This document shows, piece by piece, positions 57,037 to 64,000 of a DNA stretch of 64,000 nt; positions within the stretch are counted from its first letter, which is position 1; each line of letters opens with the position of its first letter. Source of the DNA: Paenibacillus albicereus (lineage in GTDB: Bacteria; Bacillota; Bacilli; Paenibacillales; Paenibacillaceae); contig NZ_CP051428.1 in assembly GCF_012676905.1 (NCBI RefSeq), forward strand, positions 4,116,001 to 4,180,000, given 5' to 3'. The notes under the pieces were generated by a model. It had not been told where the DNA came from, made no database searches, and saw only the letters and a list, made by a program, of their open reading frames with translations. The position numbers and the translations under genes are program-made.

Positions 57037-57325
57037 AAAAAACGCGCTTCATCCCGAGAAGGGACGAGCGCGCTTAGGACCCGTGGTTCCACCCTGATTC
57101 GACCTCCCGCATGAGCGTCCGCAAAAAGCGCATCGGCACGGAAAGTCCTTCATTGGCGTCCGATAGCGGGGACGATCCGGCAGGCTTACGGCCGCGCGGC
57201 ACTTGCCGGCGAATTCAGCGCTGCAGCTATCAGAGGGGTAATCCCGGCATCCGGCACCGAAGAAGCTCGCAGCGTTCGCTTCTCTCTCTGGGCGGCCCGC
57301 GAAGGGGATCCTGTCTCTGGTCATG
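57037..57325 (-). promoter_or_regulatory. T-box riboswitch, threonine specific, upstream of thrS
   Basis: On the minus strand the T-box AGGGTGGAACCACGG lies at 57081-57095, followed by the terminator at 57037-57076 (AAGCGCGCTC ... AGCGCG then six T). Stem I: CAGAG (57315-57319) pairs with CTCTG (57231-57235), and ATCCC with GGGAT (57241-57245). Between them on the 3' side the specifier loop reads TACCC, with ACC (Thr) at 57237-57239. AGAGA and a GAAGC/GCTTC hairpin follow the 5' strand as usual. Uncharged tRNA-Thr is expected to favour antitermination. Confidence 0.9.
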
Positions 57326-57352
57326 GCTCACTGAAGAATGAGATTGGAGCCT

Positions 57353-57382
57353 ATCTTACCCGCTCGGAGGCGGGCAAGTCAA
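57353..57382 (-). promoter_or_regulatory. promoter of the thrS T-box transcript
   Basis: Minus strand TTGACT, 18 bases, TAAGAT, about 27 bases before stem I. Confidence 0.7.
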
Positions 57383-57444
57383 GACCCTGTTTGAAACCCG
57401 ATGCCGAACGTTGATAGACTAACATAAAGGAGAGGATGAGAAGC

Positions 57445-58398
57445 ATGCCAACCATGATCTGCCTGCACGGCCTGACGCCGGAGCAGGAAGCGCGCGTGCG
57501 CGAGGCCGCGCCGGGCTGGAACATCGTATTCGGCCGTCCCAAGGAGCTGGACGACAAGCTGTTCCGCGAAGCGGAGGTCATCTGCGGATGGAGCCCCGCC
57601 ATCGAGAAGGAGTCTCTCGGCGAGGGCGGCTCGCTCAAGTGGCTGCAATCGTGGTCCGCCGGCGTGGACAAGATGCCGCTGGACAAGCTGGAGCAGGCCG
57701 GCGTCATCCTGACGACGGCGAGCGGCGTGCATCCCGTGCCGATGTCGGAGACGGCGCTGGCGATGATGCTCGCCTTCTCGCGCGGCCTGCACCATTCGGT
57801 GCGCAGCCAGCTCCGGGGCAAATGGGAGCCGCGCGAGCCGTACGCGGAGCTGAATGGAGCGACGCTCGCGATCATCGGAGCGGGCGAGATCGGCACCGAG
57901 CTCGGCCGGCTCGGCCAGGCGCTCGGCATGCGCACGATCGGCGTGCGCCGCACGGCGCGGCCGACGCCGCATATGGACGAGACACTGGCGATCGGGCAGC
58001 TGCATGACGCGCTCGCCCAGGCGGACTACGTCGTCAACGTCCTGCCTCACACGCCGGATACGGAGCGCGTCTACGGCGCCGCCGAATTCGCGGCGATGAA
58101 AGAGAGCGCCGTATTCATCAACATCGGCCGCGGCGTATCGGTCGATACCGAAGCGCTCGTCGAGGCGCTGCGCAGCGGCGCGATCGGAGGAGCCGGACTC
58201 GACGTGACCGATCCGGAGCCGCTGCCGGAGGGCCATCCGCTGTGGGCGATGGAGCAGGTCATCCTCACGCCGCATATGGGCGGCAGCTCCGGCCGCTACA
58301 AGGAGCGCGTCACCGACCTGTTCGTCCGCAACCTCAAGAGCTACCTGGAGGACGGACGCCCGGCGCGCAACATCGTCGACTACGAGCGGGGATACTGA
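57445..58398 (+). CDS. D-2-hydroxyacid dehydrogenase
   Basis: 317 residues from ATG 57445 (GGAGAGG nine bases upstream). NAD-binding domain with LAIIGAGEIGTELGRLGQAL, catalytic Arg region NIGRGVSVDTEALVEAL, Glu in TDPEPLPEGHPLW, and His in VILTPHMGGSS. A catalytic-domain N-terminus (WLQSWSAGVDKMPLDKLEQA, GVHPVPMSETALAMMLAFSR) completes the family. Probably reduces a 2-keto acid or glyoxylate-like compound. Single gene. Confidence 0.92.
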   Translation: MPTMICLHGLTPEQEARVREAAPGWNIVFGRPKELDDKLFREAEVICGWSPAIEKESLGEGGSLKWLQSWSAGVDKMPLDKLEQAGVILTTASGVHPVPMSETALAMMLAFSRGLHHSVRSQLRGKWEPREPYAELNGATLAIIGAGEIGTELGRLGQALGMRTIGVRRTARPTPHMDETLAIGQLHDALAQADYVVNVLPHTPDTERVYGAAEFAAMKESAVFINIGRGVSVDTEALVEALRSGAIGGAGLDVTDPEPLPEGHPLWAMEQVILTPHMGGSSGRYKERVTDLFVRNLKSYLEDGRPARNIVDYERGY

Positions 58399-58474
58399 AC
58401 CCCCTTTTTCCATGCCGGCAAGATTCCATGGCGTCCATGGTATCGTTCGTTCCCGTCGAGCTGCCCGCCGCATT

Positions 58475-59038
58475 CTAGCCGCGAATCCAGCCGTCCGGGA
58501 GATGAAGCTCACGGATGGCTTTGGCCGGCGTACCGCCGACGACGGTGCGGGCGGGAACGTCGCGGATGACGACGCTCCCGGCAGCGATGACCGCGCCGTC
58601 TCCGATCGTCACTCCCGCCAGAATGGTGCACCGCGTGCCGATCCAGACGTTGTTGCCGATGAAGACCGGCTTCTTGAGCTGCCCGTAGTCCACATCCGCA
58701 TCCAGCCGATGGTAATCGCTGTCCATGATGCTGGTCCGGGGCCCGATCCGCACGTCGTTGCCGATGACGATTTCGCGAGTGGCGGCGATGCCGCAGCCGG
58801 CGTTGATGAACACATTGTCGCCGATATGCAGCTTCGCTCCCGGCTCCACCGTCAGCTGGCTCGCCCACGGCTTGCCCGCCATCGAGAATTTACGTCCCAC
58901 TTTCAAGTCGCCGAAACGATTCACGTAAATCCTTCCGCGAATCATCGGAGCATCCCGAAACGAATGCCCACCGCTGCCGAGCTTGGCGATGCCCTTGATT
59001 CTGCGGTATACCTGGATCCACTTCTGCTTCAGGCCCAT
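58475..59038 (-). CDS. left-handed beta-helix acetyltransferase (maltose/galactoside O-acetyltransferase type)
   Basis: 187 residues from ATG 59038 with GGCGGAG upstream; an ATG at 59074 lacks a binding site and overlaps the operator region. Hexapeptide repeats: KLHIGDNVFINAGCGIAATR, IVIGNDVRIGPRTSIMDSDY (His in DYH as catalyst), VFIGNNVWIGTRCTILAGVT, IGDGAVIAAGSVVIRDVP and end GTPAKAIREL. Trimeric acetyl-CoA transferase acting on a sugar or other acceptor. A 23-bp palindrome stands 26 bases upstream. Confidence 0.9.
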   Translation of the reverse strand: MGLKQKWIQVYRRIKGIAKLGSGGHSFRDAPMIRGRIYVNRFGDLKVGRKFSMAGKPWASQLTVEPGAKLHIGDNVFINAGCGIAATREIVIGNDVRIGPRTSIMDSDYHRLDADVDYGQLKKPVFIGNNVWIGTRCTILAGVTIGDGAVIAAGSVVIRDVPARTVVGGTPAKAIRELHLPDGWIRG

Positions 59039-59063
59039 CGCTCCGCCGCCTTTCCATTCGTTT

Positions 59064-59086
59064 ATATTATTCATTATGAATAATAT
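59064..59086. promoter_or_regulatory. 23-bp perfect palindrome upstream of the acetyltransferase gene
   Basis: ATATTATTCAT, one centre base, ATGAATAATAT: 11-bp perfect arms in an AT-rich patch, 26-48 bases before the ATG at 59038. Placed where an operator overlapping promoter or leader would be. Confidence 0.65.
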
Positions 59087-59131
59087 TTATAATGAAATCT
59101 ACCTTTCGAGACTTTTTGTCCTTTTTGACCG

Positions 59132-59172
59132 TAAAAAAAGAGCGATCCCGATTCGGGACCGCTTCTTTTTCT
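59132..59172 (-). terminator. terminator of the flavin reductase gene
   Basis: AAAAAGA-CG-TCCC / GGGA-CG-TCTTTTT type stem with T7 on the minus strand after it. Confidence 0.85.
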
Positions 59173-59188
59173 TTGCCATGCTTCGTCC

Positions 59189-59728
59189 TTAGTCCGCCAG
59201 GCGCAGCTGGCGCACGAGCCGCGTCAGATGCTCCAGCGCATACAGGACGCGCTGCTTGACCTTGTCGCTGGCCGGCTCGCCGTCCGCGCCGAACGAGCGC
59301 GCGTCTCCGCCGATCGACACCCACTCCGTGCAGTTGATGCCGTGCAGGTTGCGGACGACCGTCTGCAGCTGCGTCAGCGAGCTGACGCCGACGGCGCCGG
59401 CCGCGGAGCTGGCGACGAGCACCGGCTTGCCTTCGAACTGCGCCGCTCCGAGGTAGTCGAGCGCGTTTTTGAGCGTGCCGGAGAACGAGCCGTGATACTC
59501 CGGCGTGCCGAGAATGACGCCGTCCGCGCCGGCGACGGCCTGCACGAGCAGGTCGATCTGCTCGCTCGGCTCCACGGCATCGGCCGAGTAGAGCGGCAGC
59601 TCATGCCGGTACAGATCGATGAACGTCACCTCGATATCCTTCTCCTGAAGCGCCTTCTCCATATAGCGGAGCAGCTGCGTGCTGGTCGCTTCCTTGCGGT
59701 TGCCTCCGGCAATGATGGCAATCTTCAT
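59189..59728 (-). CDS. NADPH-dependent FMN reductase
   Basis: 179 residues from ATG 59728 (AAAGGA upstream). Flavodoxin-like fold: phosphate-binding IAIIAGGNRKEATSTQLL at the N-terminus, ILGTPEYHGSFSGTLKNALD with the FMN-binding PEYHGSxxGxLKN motif, and VLVASSAAGAVGVSSLTQL. Typical of azoreductase/chromate-reductase-like YhdA/SsuE group proteins. A paralog function in quinone or metal reduction is possible. Confidence 0.92.
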   Translation of the reverse strand: MKIAIIAGGNRKEATSTQLLRYMEKALQEKDIEVTFIDLYRHELPLYSADAVEPSEQIDLLVQAVAGADGVILGTPEYHGSFSGTLKNALDYLGAAQFEGKPVLVASSAAGAVGVSSLTQLQTVVRNLHGINCTEWVSIGGDARSFGADGEPASDKVKQRVLYALEHLTRLVRQLRLAD

Positions 59729-59808
59729 CCGTCGATCATCCTTTCGTTTCCAGCTAGGGTTCCTGTATCCCATTATAGCCGGCTTGCGAACTTTCTCAAG
59801 TATTTTAT

Positions 59809-61038
59809 TTAAAAAGTCGCAGATGGCTCCTCATGAAGACCCGCTTCGATCTCGAAAACGGCTGCCGCCCCCTGCTCCAGCGGCTTCAGCTCGATGCGCC
59901 CGTTCATCCGTTCGACGAGCGAGCGGCAGATCGCGAGCCCCAGCCCCGTGCCCCCGTACAAGCGCGAGATGGATGAATCGCTTTGCGTGAACGGCTTGAA
60001 CAGCAGCGGAAGCTTGTCGTCCGGTATGCCGATGCCGGTGTCCCGGATGCGGAACTCCAAGCGGATTACACCGCCTTTTCGCCAGGCTTCCCTGACTTTG
60101 ACGGAGATGCCGCCTTGCTCCGTGAACTTGACCGCGTTGCTGATGAGGTTGTGGAGCACCTGGCGCAGCCGCTTGCCGTCGCCGATCAGCACCTCCGGCA
60201 GGCCCGGCTCGAGCTCGAGGATAGCGTCGAGCTTCTTTTCTCTCAGCTTGCCGAGAAACAGCTGCAGGGACCCGACGACGACGTCGCGCAGCTCGAACGG
60301 CTCTTGCGCGAGCGGGATTTCCCCGCCCGACTCCATCCGCGAATAGTCGAGCACGTCGTCCATGACGTCCATCAAGCCGCTGCCGCTGCTGCGGATGATG
60401 CGCACGTACTCCCGCTGGCTCTCGTCGAGATCGGTGTCGAGCAGCAGCTCGCTCATGCCGAGCACGCCGTTCAATGGCGTGCGGATCTCATGGCTCATGA
60501 CGGCGAGGAACTCGCTCTTGATCTTGAGCGCCTCCTCGGCCTGCGACCGGGCGTGCCACGCTTCCCGCAGCGCCGTATTCCGCGGAGTCAGATCGGTGGA
60601 GATCGTGTAGATGTCCATCCGTCCGTCGCGTCCGTCCCACGGGACGAATACCGTGCTCAGCTCCAGCACCCGCCCTTCCTTGGTGCGGACGCGCAGCTCG
60701 GATGTCTGCGCCCGGCCTTGCTTCGCCCGCAGGAAGCAGCGCCTGACGCGCAGCTGATCCGCCGGGTCCAGGATGGACCAGAAGCGGCTCCCTTCCAGCT
60801 CGCCGGCGCTGTAGCCCGTCAGCCGGACCGCCGCCGGATTGATGCGCAGCAGACTCCCGTCGCGGCTGAACAGGCACACCATGTCGGGATTGTACTCGAA
60901 AATGGAATCGTAGCGGCTGCGGTTTCCGGCCGCTTCTTTCCAGGCGGCCTTCTTTTCGAGCATCAAGCTCAGCGCGAACAGGACGAGCGTCAGCACGGCG
61001 ACGACGACGATCGCCTCGACTCCATTCCACTCCTCCAT
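59809..61038 (-). CDS. PAS-containing sensor histidine kinase
   Basis: 409 residues. One N-terminal membrane helix (AIVVVAVLTLVLFALSLML), a PAS domain (SIFEYNPDMVCLFSRDGSLL, PAAVRLTGYSAGELEGSRFW), then HisKA (FLAVMSHEIRTPLNGVLGMS; His phospho-acceptor) and HATPase (VLHNLISNAVKFTEQGGISV; DTGIGIPDDKLPLLFKPFTQ; GGTGLGLAICRSLVERM). Hybrid-kinase-like sequence but without a receiver domain. No response regulator beside it, so an orphan kinase. It is one candidate partner for the receiver-PP2C protein. Confidence 0.93.
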   Translation of the reverse strand: MEEWNGVEAIVVVAVLTLVLFALSLMLEKKAAWKEAAGNRSRYDSIFEYNPDMVCLFSRDGSLLRINPAAVRLTGYSAGELEGSRFWSILDPADQLRVRRCFLRAKQGRAQTSELRVRTKEGRVLELSTVFVPWDGRDGRMDIYTISTDLTPRNTALREAWHARSQAEEALKIKSEFLAVMSHEIRTPLNGVLGMSELLLDTDLDESQREYVRIIRSSGSGLMDVMDDVLDYSRMESGGEIPLAQEPFELRDVVVGSLQLFLGKLREKKLDAILELEPGLPEVLIGDGKRLRQVLHNLISNAVKFTEQGGISVKVREAWRKGGVIRLEFRIRDTGIGIPDDKLPLLFKPFTQSDSSISRLYGGTGLGLAICRSLVERMNGRIELKPLEQGAAAVFEIEAGLHEEPSATF

Positions 61039-61129
61039 GCCGCACCGCTCCTCTCCTTGACCGATCCTCTATGAGGTGCATTAACCTCACGGCCTTGAAT
61101 AGAACCGGAAAGGCGCGGAAGCGGGAACG

Positions 61130-61154
61130 GTTCGGACGGTGGCGCGAAGGGTAG
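61130..61154 (+). promoter_or_regulatory. possible sigma-B promoter of the PPOX gene
   Basis: GTTCGG, 13 bases, GGGTAG (then AAT). Weaker than the other local sigma-B-like sites; B. subtilis homologues such as GSP26 are sigma-B dependent. Confidence 0.35.
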
Positions 61155-61194
61155 AATAGCGGCATGACCCTAATTGCAGAAGGAGTGGAGCATT

Positions 61195-61632
61195 ATGGCA
61201 ACGGAGCTTTCCCGCGAGGAGCTGGAGGAGAAGATCGCGGCGCGCCTGCAGAAGGAGAAATACGGCGTGCTGTCGACGGTGGAGGAGGATCGTCCGCGTT
61301 CGAGGTACATGTCGATTTTCCATGATGGGCTGACCGTGCTGCTGCTGGCGGATCGGCGCTCCTGGAAGGTCGACCAGCTGGAGGCCAATCCCCATGCGAA
61401 CCTGCTGATGGGCCTGGAAGGCCACATGTGGCCCAAGGACATCGTCGACGTGCAGGGACGCGCGAGCATCCAGGACGACCGCTCGGTCATCCGCGACCTG
61501 TGGGAGTCGGACATGAACCGCTATTGGGAAGGTCCGGACGATCCCAACATCGTCGTGCTGAAGCTCGTGCCGGACACGATCGTGCTGACCGAAGGGCACA
61601 ACGACGAGAAGGTGTGGAAGCGCGAGGGCTAG
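61195..61632 (+). CDS. pyridoxamine 5'-phosphate oxidase family general stress protein (GSP26-like)
   Basis: 145 residues from ATG 61195, after AGAAGGAG. Split-barrel flavin-binding fold: IAARLQKEKYGVLSTVEEDR, RYMSIFHDGLTVLLLADRRS, QLEANPHANLLMGLEGH, and IVDVQGRASIQDDRSV. The YdaG/GSP26 group binds FMN or similar but is not PdxH. Stress-linked in B. subtilis. Single gene with a strong bidirectional terminator. Confidence 0.88.
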   Translation: MATELSREELEEKIAARLQKEKYGVLSTVEEDRPRSRYMSIFHDGLTVLLLADRRSWKVDQLEANPHANLLMGLEGHMWPKDIVDVQGRASIQDDRSVIRDLWESDMNRYWEGPDDPNIVVLKLVPDTIVLTEGHNDEKVWKREG

Positions 61633-61653
61633 GCTCTGCGCGGCTGCAGCTCG

Positions 61654-61712
61654 AAAACCCGTTCTCCGTCCTGCCGAAGCGCTGCTTCTGCGGAACGGAG
61701 AACGGGTTTTTT
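61654..61712. terminator. long bidirectional terminator
   Basis: 16-bp perfect arms AAAACCCGTTCTCCGT / ACGGAGAACGGGTTTT with an inner GAAGC/GCTTC hairpin. Same arm motif as at 51313-51372. Confidence 0.92.
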
Positions 61713-61726
61713 GCGCCGGCGCCCGG

Positions 61727-62275
61727 CTAGCCCCGCAGGAAGATCGCCCCGATCGCCAGCGCGCCGAGAATGCCCCAGACGGCGTTCAGCTTCAGGTACT
61801 GCACGAGGATGAAAAACGCCGCCGCGATCAGGAACGGCATGAAATGGAGCAAGCCGGAGCTTTCCTTGAAGGCGAACTTGGAGAAATCGTACGCCAGCAT
61901 CGCCATCATGACGAAGATGACCGGCTGGATGCCCTTTATCATGCCTTTGATGACGGGGTTGCCGCTCAGCTTCATCATGATGCCCGAAAGCGCCACCATG
62001 ACGAGCGCCGTCGGCAGCACGACCGCGACGAGCGCGACGGCGCTGCCGGCCACCCCTGCGACCTTGTAGCCGATGTAGGCCGCCAGCTTGGTCGCGATCG
62101 GTCCGGGCAGCGCGTTGCCGAAGGCGAGCGCCTTGCCGAATTCGTCGGTCGTCATCCAGCCGTAGCGGCCGACTACCTGATCCTGATAGATCGGGATGAT
62201 CGACGGCCCTCCGCCGTAGCCGAGCAGCGTCGCCACCCCGAACGAGTAAAAGAGATTCCATAATGTCGCCAGCAC
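61727..62275 (-). CDS. chromate transporter, short-chain (single domain)
   Basis: 182 residues, GTG start at 62275 behind AAAGGAG. One CHR domain: FGVATLLGYGGGPSIIPIYQ, QVVGRYGWMTTDEFGKALAF, GNALPGPIATKLAAYIGYKV, then five or six helices. Short CHR proteins normally come as adjacent pairs (YwrA/YwrB in B. subtilis); no second copy lies within the window. Just downstream of the gamma-glutamyltransferase-like gene, an arrangement similar to the ywr region of B. subtilis. Confidence 0.9.
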   Translation of the reverse strand: MLATLWNLFYSFGVATLLGYGGGPSIIPIYQDQVVGRYGWMTTDEFGKALAFGNALPGPIATKLAAYIGYKVAGVAGSAVALVAVVLPTALVMVALSGIMMKLSGNPVIKGMIKGIQPVIFVMMAMLAYDFSKFAFKESSGLLHFMPFLIAAAFFILVQYLKLNAVWGILGALAIGAIFLRG

Positions 62276-62321
62276 TCGCGATGCTCCTTTCTGTGCCGTC
62301 GGGTGGCCAAGTCCTACCGGC

Positions 62322-63917
62322 TTACCAGCCGATCGCCAGGCCGTCGCCGCGCGGATCGGCCGCGCCGGTCATCAGGCCGCCCGCGTCGATGACGATGCCC
62401 TGCGCCTGGCCGGTGAGGCCATCCCAGGCGTCGACCAGCTCGACCCGGTGCCCCCATCCGCGCAGCGTCGCCGCCGCAGCGGCCAGGCCGCGGTTTTCGA
62501 GCTTGAGGCTGTCGCTGTCCTGCCCCCACGTCCGGCCGTAGATCCAGCGCGGCAGCGAGAGCGCCTCCTGGACGGTGCAGCCGTAGTCGATCAGGCCGGT
62601 GATGACGGACAGCTGCGTCTGCGGCTGGCCCTCGCCGCCCTGCGAGCCGACGAGCGCCCACGGCTTGCCCCCGCGCAGGATCATCGCCGGCATGAGCGTG
62701 TGGAACGAGCGCTTGCCCGGAGCGAGCACGTTCGGGGCGGACGGATCGAGCGAGAAGAACGAGCCGCGGTTCTGCAGCAGCACGCCGGTGTCGTCGGGCA
62801 TGTAGGCCGCTCCGAAATCGTAATACAGGCTTTGGATGAAGGAAACGGCGTTGCCCTCGCCGTCCACGACCGCCGCGTAGGCGGTGTCCTGCCCCATCGC
62901 CGGCGACAGATGCGGAGCGGGATTCGGGAAGCTGCGGCCGATCTCGTCGTACAGATGGCGCGCGTACGATTTGGACAGCAGCCGCTCCAGCGGAATATGC
63001 GCGAAGTCCGGATCGGTCAAGTAGCGGTCGCGGTCGCGGAACGTCTTTTTGACCGTCTCGGCCATCAGGTGGTAGAACGCGGCCGAATCGCGCGGGATCG
63101 CGGACAGGTCGGCGTTCTCCAGCACGTTCAGCATCATGAGCGCGGAGAAGCCCTGCGAGTTCGGCGGCATCTGATGCACCTCGCAGCCCCGATAGCTCAC
63201 CGACACGGTGCGCACCCACTCGCCGCGATGGGCGGCGAAGTCCCCGCGCGTCAGCAGGCCGCCGTCCCGCTCCATCCCGGCGACGATGCGCTCCATGACC
63301 GACCCTGCATAAAAGCCGTCCCGGCCCGCCGCCTGCAGCTCCCGCAGCGTGCGCGCGAGCGCCGGCTGCATGAGCCGGTCGCCGGCCCGCAGCAGCCGGC
63401 CCTGCGGCAGGTAGAGCTCCGCCAGCGCGGGGCAGGCGGTAAGCTCGCGCTCGCCGAGCCGCATCCAATGCGCCAGATTGCGCGAGATCGGAAAGCCCTG
63501 TTCGGCGTACTGGGCCGCCGGCTCCAGCAGCTCCTCCCACGGCATCCGGCCGCCGCGCCGCCACACCTCCCACCAGGCGTCGACCATGCCCGGCACCGTG
63601 ATCGAGCTGCGCACGCCGCGCCGAGGAATTTCCTGCTCTCCCGCGTCCGCATAGACGGACGGCGACACGCCGCTGCCGGCGCGGCCGCTGCCATTGTAGC
63701 CGGCGATCTCTCCACTCGCCGCGTCGTAGAGCATGAAGAACGCGTCGCCGCCGACGCCGGTCATATGCGGATAGACGACGCCGAGCGCCGCGCTGACGGC
63801 CACGGCCGCATCGGCGGCGCTGCCGCCTCGGCGCACGATGTCCCGTCCAATCTCGCTGGCGATGTAATGGGGCGTCGCGACCATCCCCTGGTAGCCCATC
63901 GGCATGACCGGCTTCAT
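62322..63917 (-). CDS. gamma-glutamyltransferase family protein (YwrD-like)
   Basis: 531 residues, GAGGAGGG upstream of the ATG. Ntn-hydrolase of the GGT family: GYQGMVATPHYIASEIGRDI, VGGDAFFMLYDAASGEIAGY, and autoprocessing/nucleophile Thr in AMGQDTAYAAVVDGEGNAVS, at the same place as the TTHYSVVD block of E. coli GGT although the second Thr is Ala here. The lid residues read ALVGSQGGEGQPQTQLSV. No signal peptide, so intracellular, like YwrD or oxamate-hydrolase-like members. True substrate unknown. Confidence 0.9.
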   Translation of the reverse strand: MKPVMPMGYQGMVATPHYIASEIGRDIVRRGGSAADAAVAVSAALGVVYPHMTGVGGDAFFMLYDAASGEIAGYNGSGRAGSGVSPSVYADAGEQEIPRRGVRSSITVPGMVDAWWEVWRRGGRMPWEELLEPAAQYAEQGFPISRNLAHWMRLGERELTACPALAELYLPQGRLLRAGDRLMQPALARTLRELQAAGRDGFYAGSVMERIVAGMERDGGLLTRGDFAAHRGEWVRTVSVSYRGCEVHQMPPNSQGFSALMMLNVLENADLSAIPRDSAAFYHLMAETVKKTFRDRDRYLTDPDFAHIPLERLLSKSYARHLYDEIGRSFPNPAPHLSPAMGQDTAYAAVVDGEGNAVSFIQSLYYDFGAAYMPDDTGVLLQNRGSFFSLDPSAPNVLAPGKRSFHTLMPAMILRGGKPWALVGSQGGEGQPQTQLSVITGLIDYGCTVQEALSLPRWIYGRTWGQDSDSLKLENRGLAAAAATLRGWGHRVELVDAWDGLTGQAQGIVIDAGGLMTGAADPRGDGLAIGW

Positions 63918-64000
63918 ACGCTTCCCTCCTCGTAGATGTCGAGCGCCGCCTGCACCGCCGCTCCGGCCTCGAGCCGCGCGCCGTGGCGCAGCAGCACCGC
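63914..64000 (-). CDS. C-terminal end of an unidentified protein (partial)
   Basis: Last 28 residues only (open at the right edge), ending ALDIYEEGSV. Its stop overlaps the GGT start by ATGA, so the two are in one operon with coupled translation. Too short to identify. Confidence 0.7.
   Translation of the reverse strand, partial: AVLLRHGARLEAGAAVQAALDIYEEGSV

Noticed and set aside
54922-57114. 730-codon plus-strand frame opposite thrS
   Set aside because: Antisense shadow of a GC-rich synthetase gene; no conserved segment and no start signal.

Overview
The window looks like a chromosomal segment of a GC-rich, spore-forming Paenibacillaceae member (Paenibacillus or Cohnella type). The reasons are two sporulation-linked genes (a yyaC homologue and a Spo0E-type phosphatase), an rsbV-rsbW-sigB locus, a sigY-type ECF operon, a T-box on thrS, an S-layer (SLH) anchored exoprotein, and YtxH, DUF1128, DUF948 and YflT-type small stress proteins. 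It carries no rRNA, tRNA, CRISPR array, transposase or phage module that I can see. Gene density is high. I see no clear horizontally acquired island; a few AT-rich intergenic patches (about 7.26-7.44 kb, 35.1-35.3 kb, 42.4-42.9 kb, 59.06-59.1 kb) are regulatory regions.

Layout. 0-7.3 kb: a c-di-GMP pair (GGDEF cyclase and HD-GYP phosphodiesterase), a class I methyltransferase, DUF6483, an alpha/beta hydrolase, yyaC and DUF1128. 7.5-12.7 kb: a galKET operon read leftward, with a divergent AraC-type regulator. 12.7-18.7 kb: asparaginase, YtxH protein, FAD oxidoreductase, a DHA2 drug exporter and stress proteins. 18.8-20.5 kb: rsbV-rsbW-sigB. 20.7-25.3 kb: a CorA-like transporter, then a five-gene sigY-type operon (ABC ATPase, permease, sigma, anti-sigma, small membrane protein) behind a promoter resembling the sigma-Y motif. 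25.5-28 kb: a receiver-PP2C phosphatase that could act on the RsbV branch, DUF948 and DUF1328. 28-32.5 kb: nnr, lipase, XRE regulator and map. 32.9-35.1 kb: an amino acid ABC importer. 35.4-43.6 kb: a large exported M28 + M14 + SLH peptidase, rocF, rocD and a GntR regulator. 43.6-46.2 kb: hemolysin III, a pirin pair and a lipase-like protein. 46.4-51.2 kb: opuCABCD and speD. 51.6-57.4 kb: GNAT, Na+/H+ antiporter, Spo0E-like and T-box-controlled thrS. 57.4-64 kb: a dehydrogenase, acetyltransferase, flavin reductase, histidine kinase, PPOX protein, chromate transporter and a gamma-glutamyltransferase-like protein.

The most coherent possibly undescribed system is at 35.4-43.6 kb. The giant cell-surface double peptidase, the rocD-rocF arginine/ornithine catabolic pair and the GntR gene all carry the palindrome TGTATACA just downstream of good -10/-35 promoters. 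I read this as a peptide-to-glutamate scavenging regulon run by one local GntR repressor instead of the RocR/AhrC scheme of Bacillus subtilis. This is inference from sequence and needs a genome-wide motif search.

Other highlights: a threonyl-tRNA synthetase whose editing-site residues are missing; a dispersed family of CAAGGC...GCCTTG palindromes in three intergenic clusters; near-identical sigma-B-like promoters in front of several stress genes; a sigY homologue with no ordinary start codon where its N-terminus should begin; and a 51-residue membrane protein next to the sigma-B locus. Starts were chosen by ribosome binding site and family length. No database search was run, so all family names rest on recognition of motifs.
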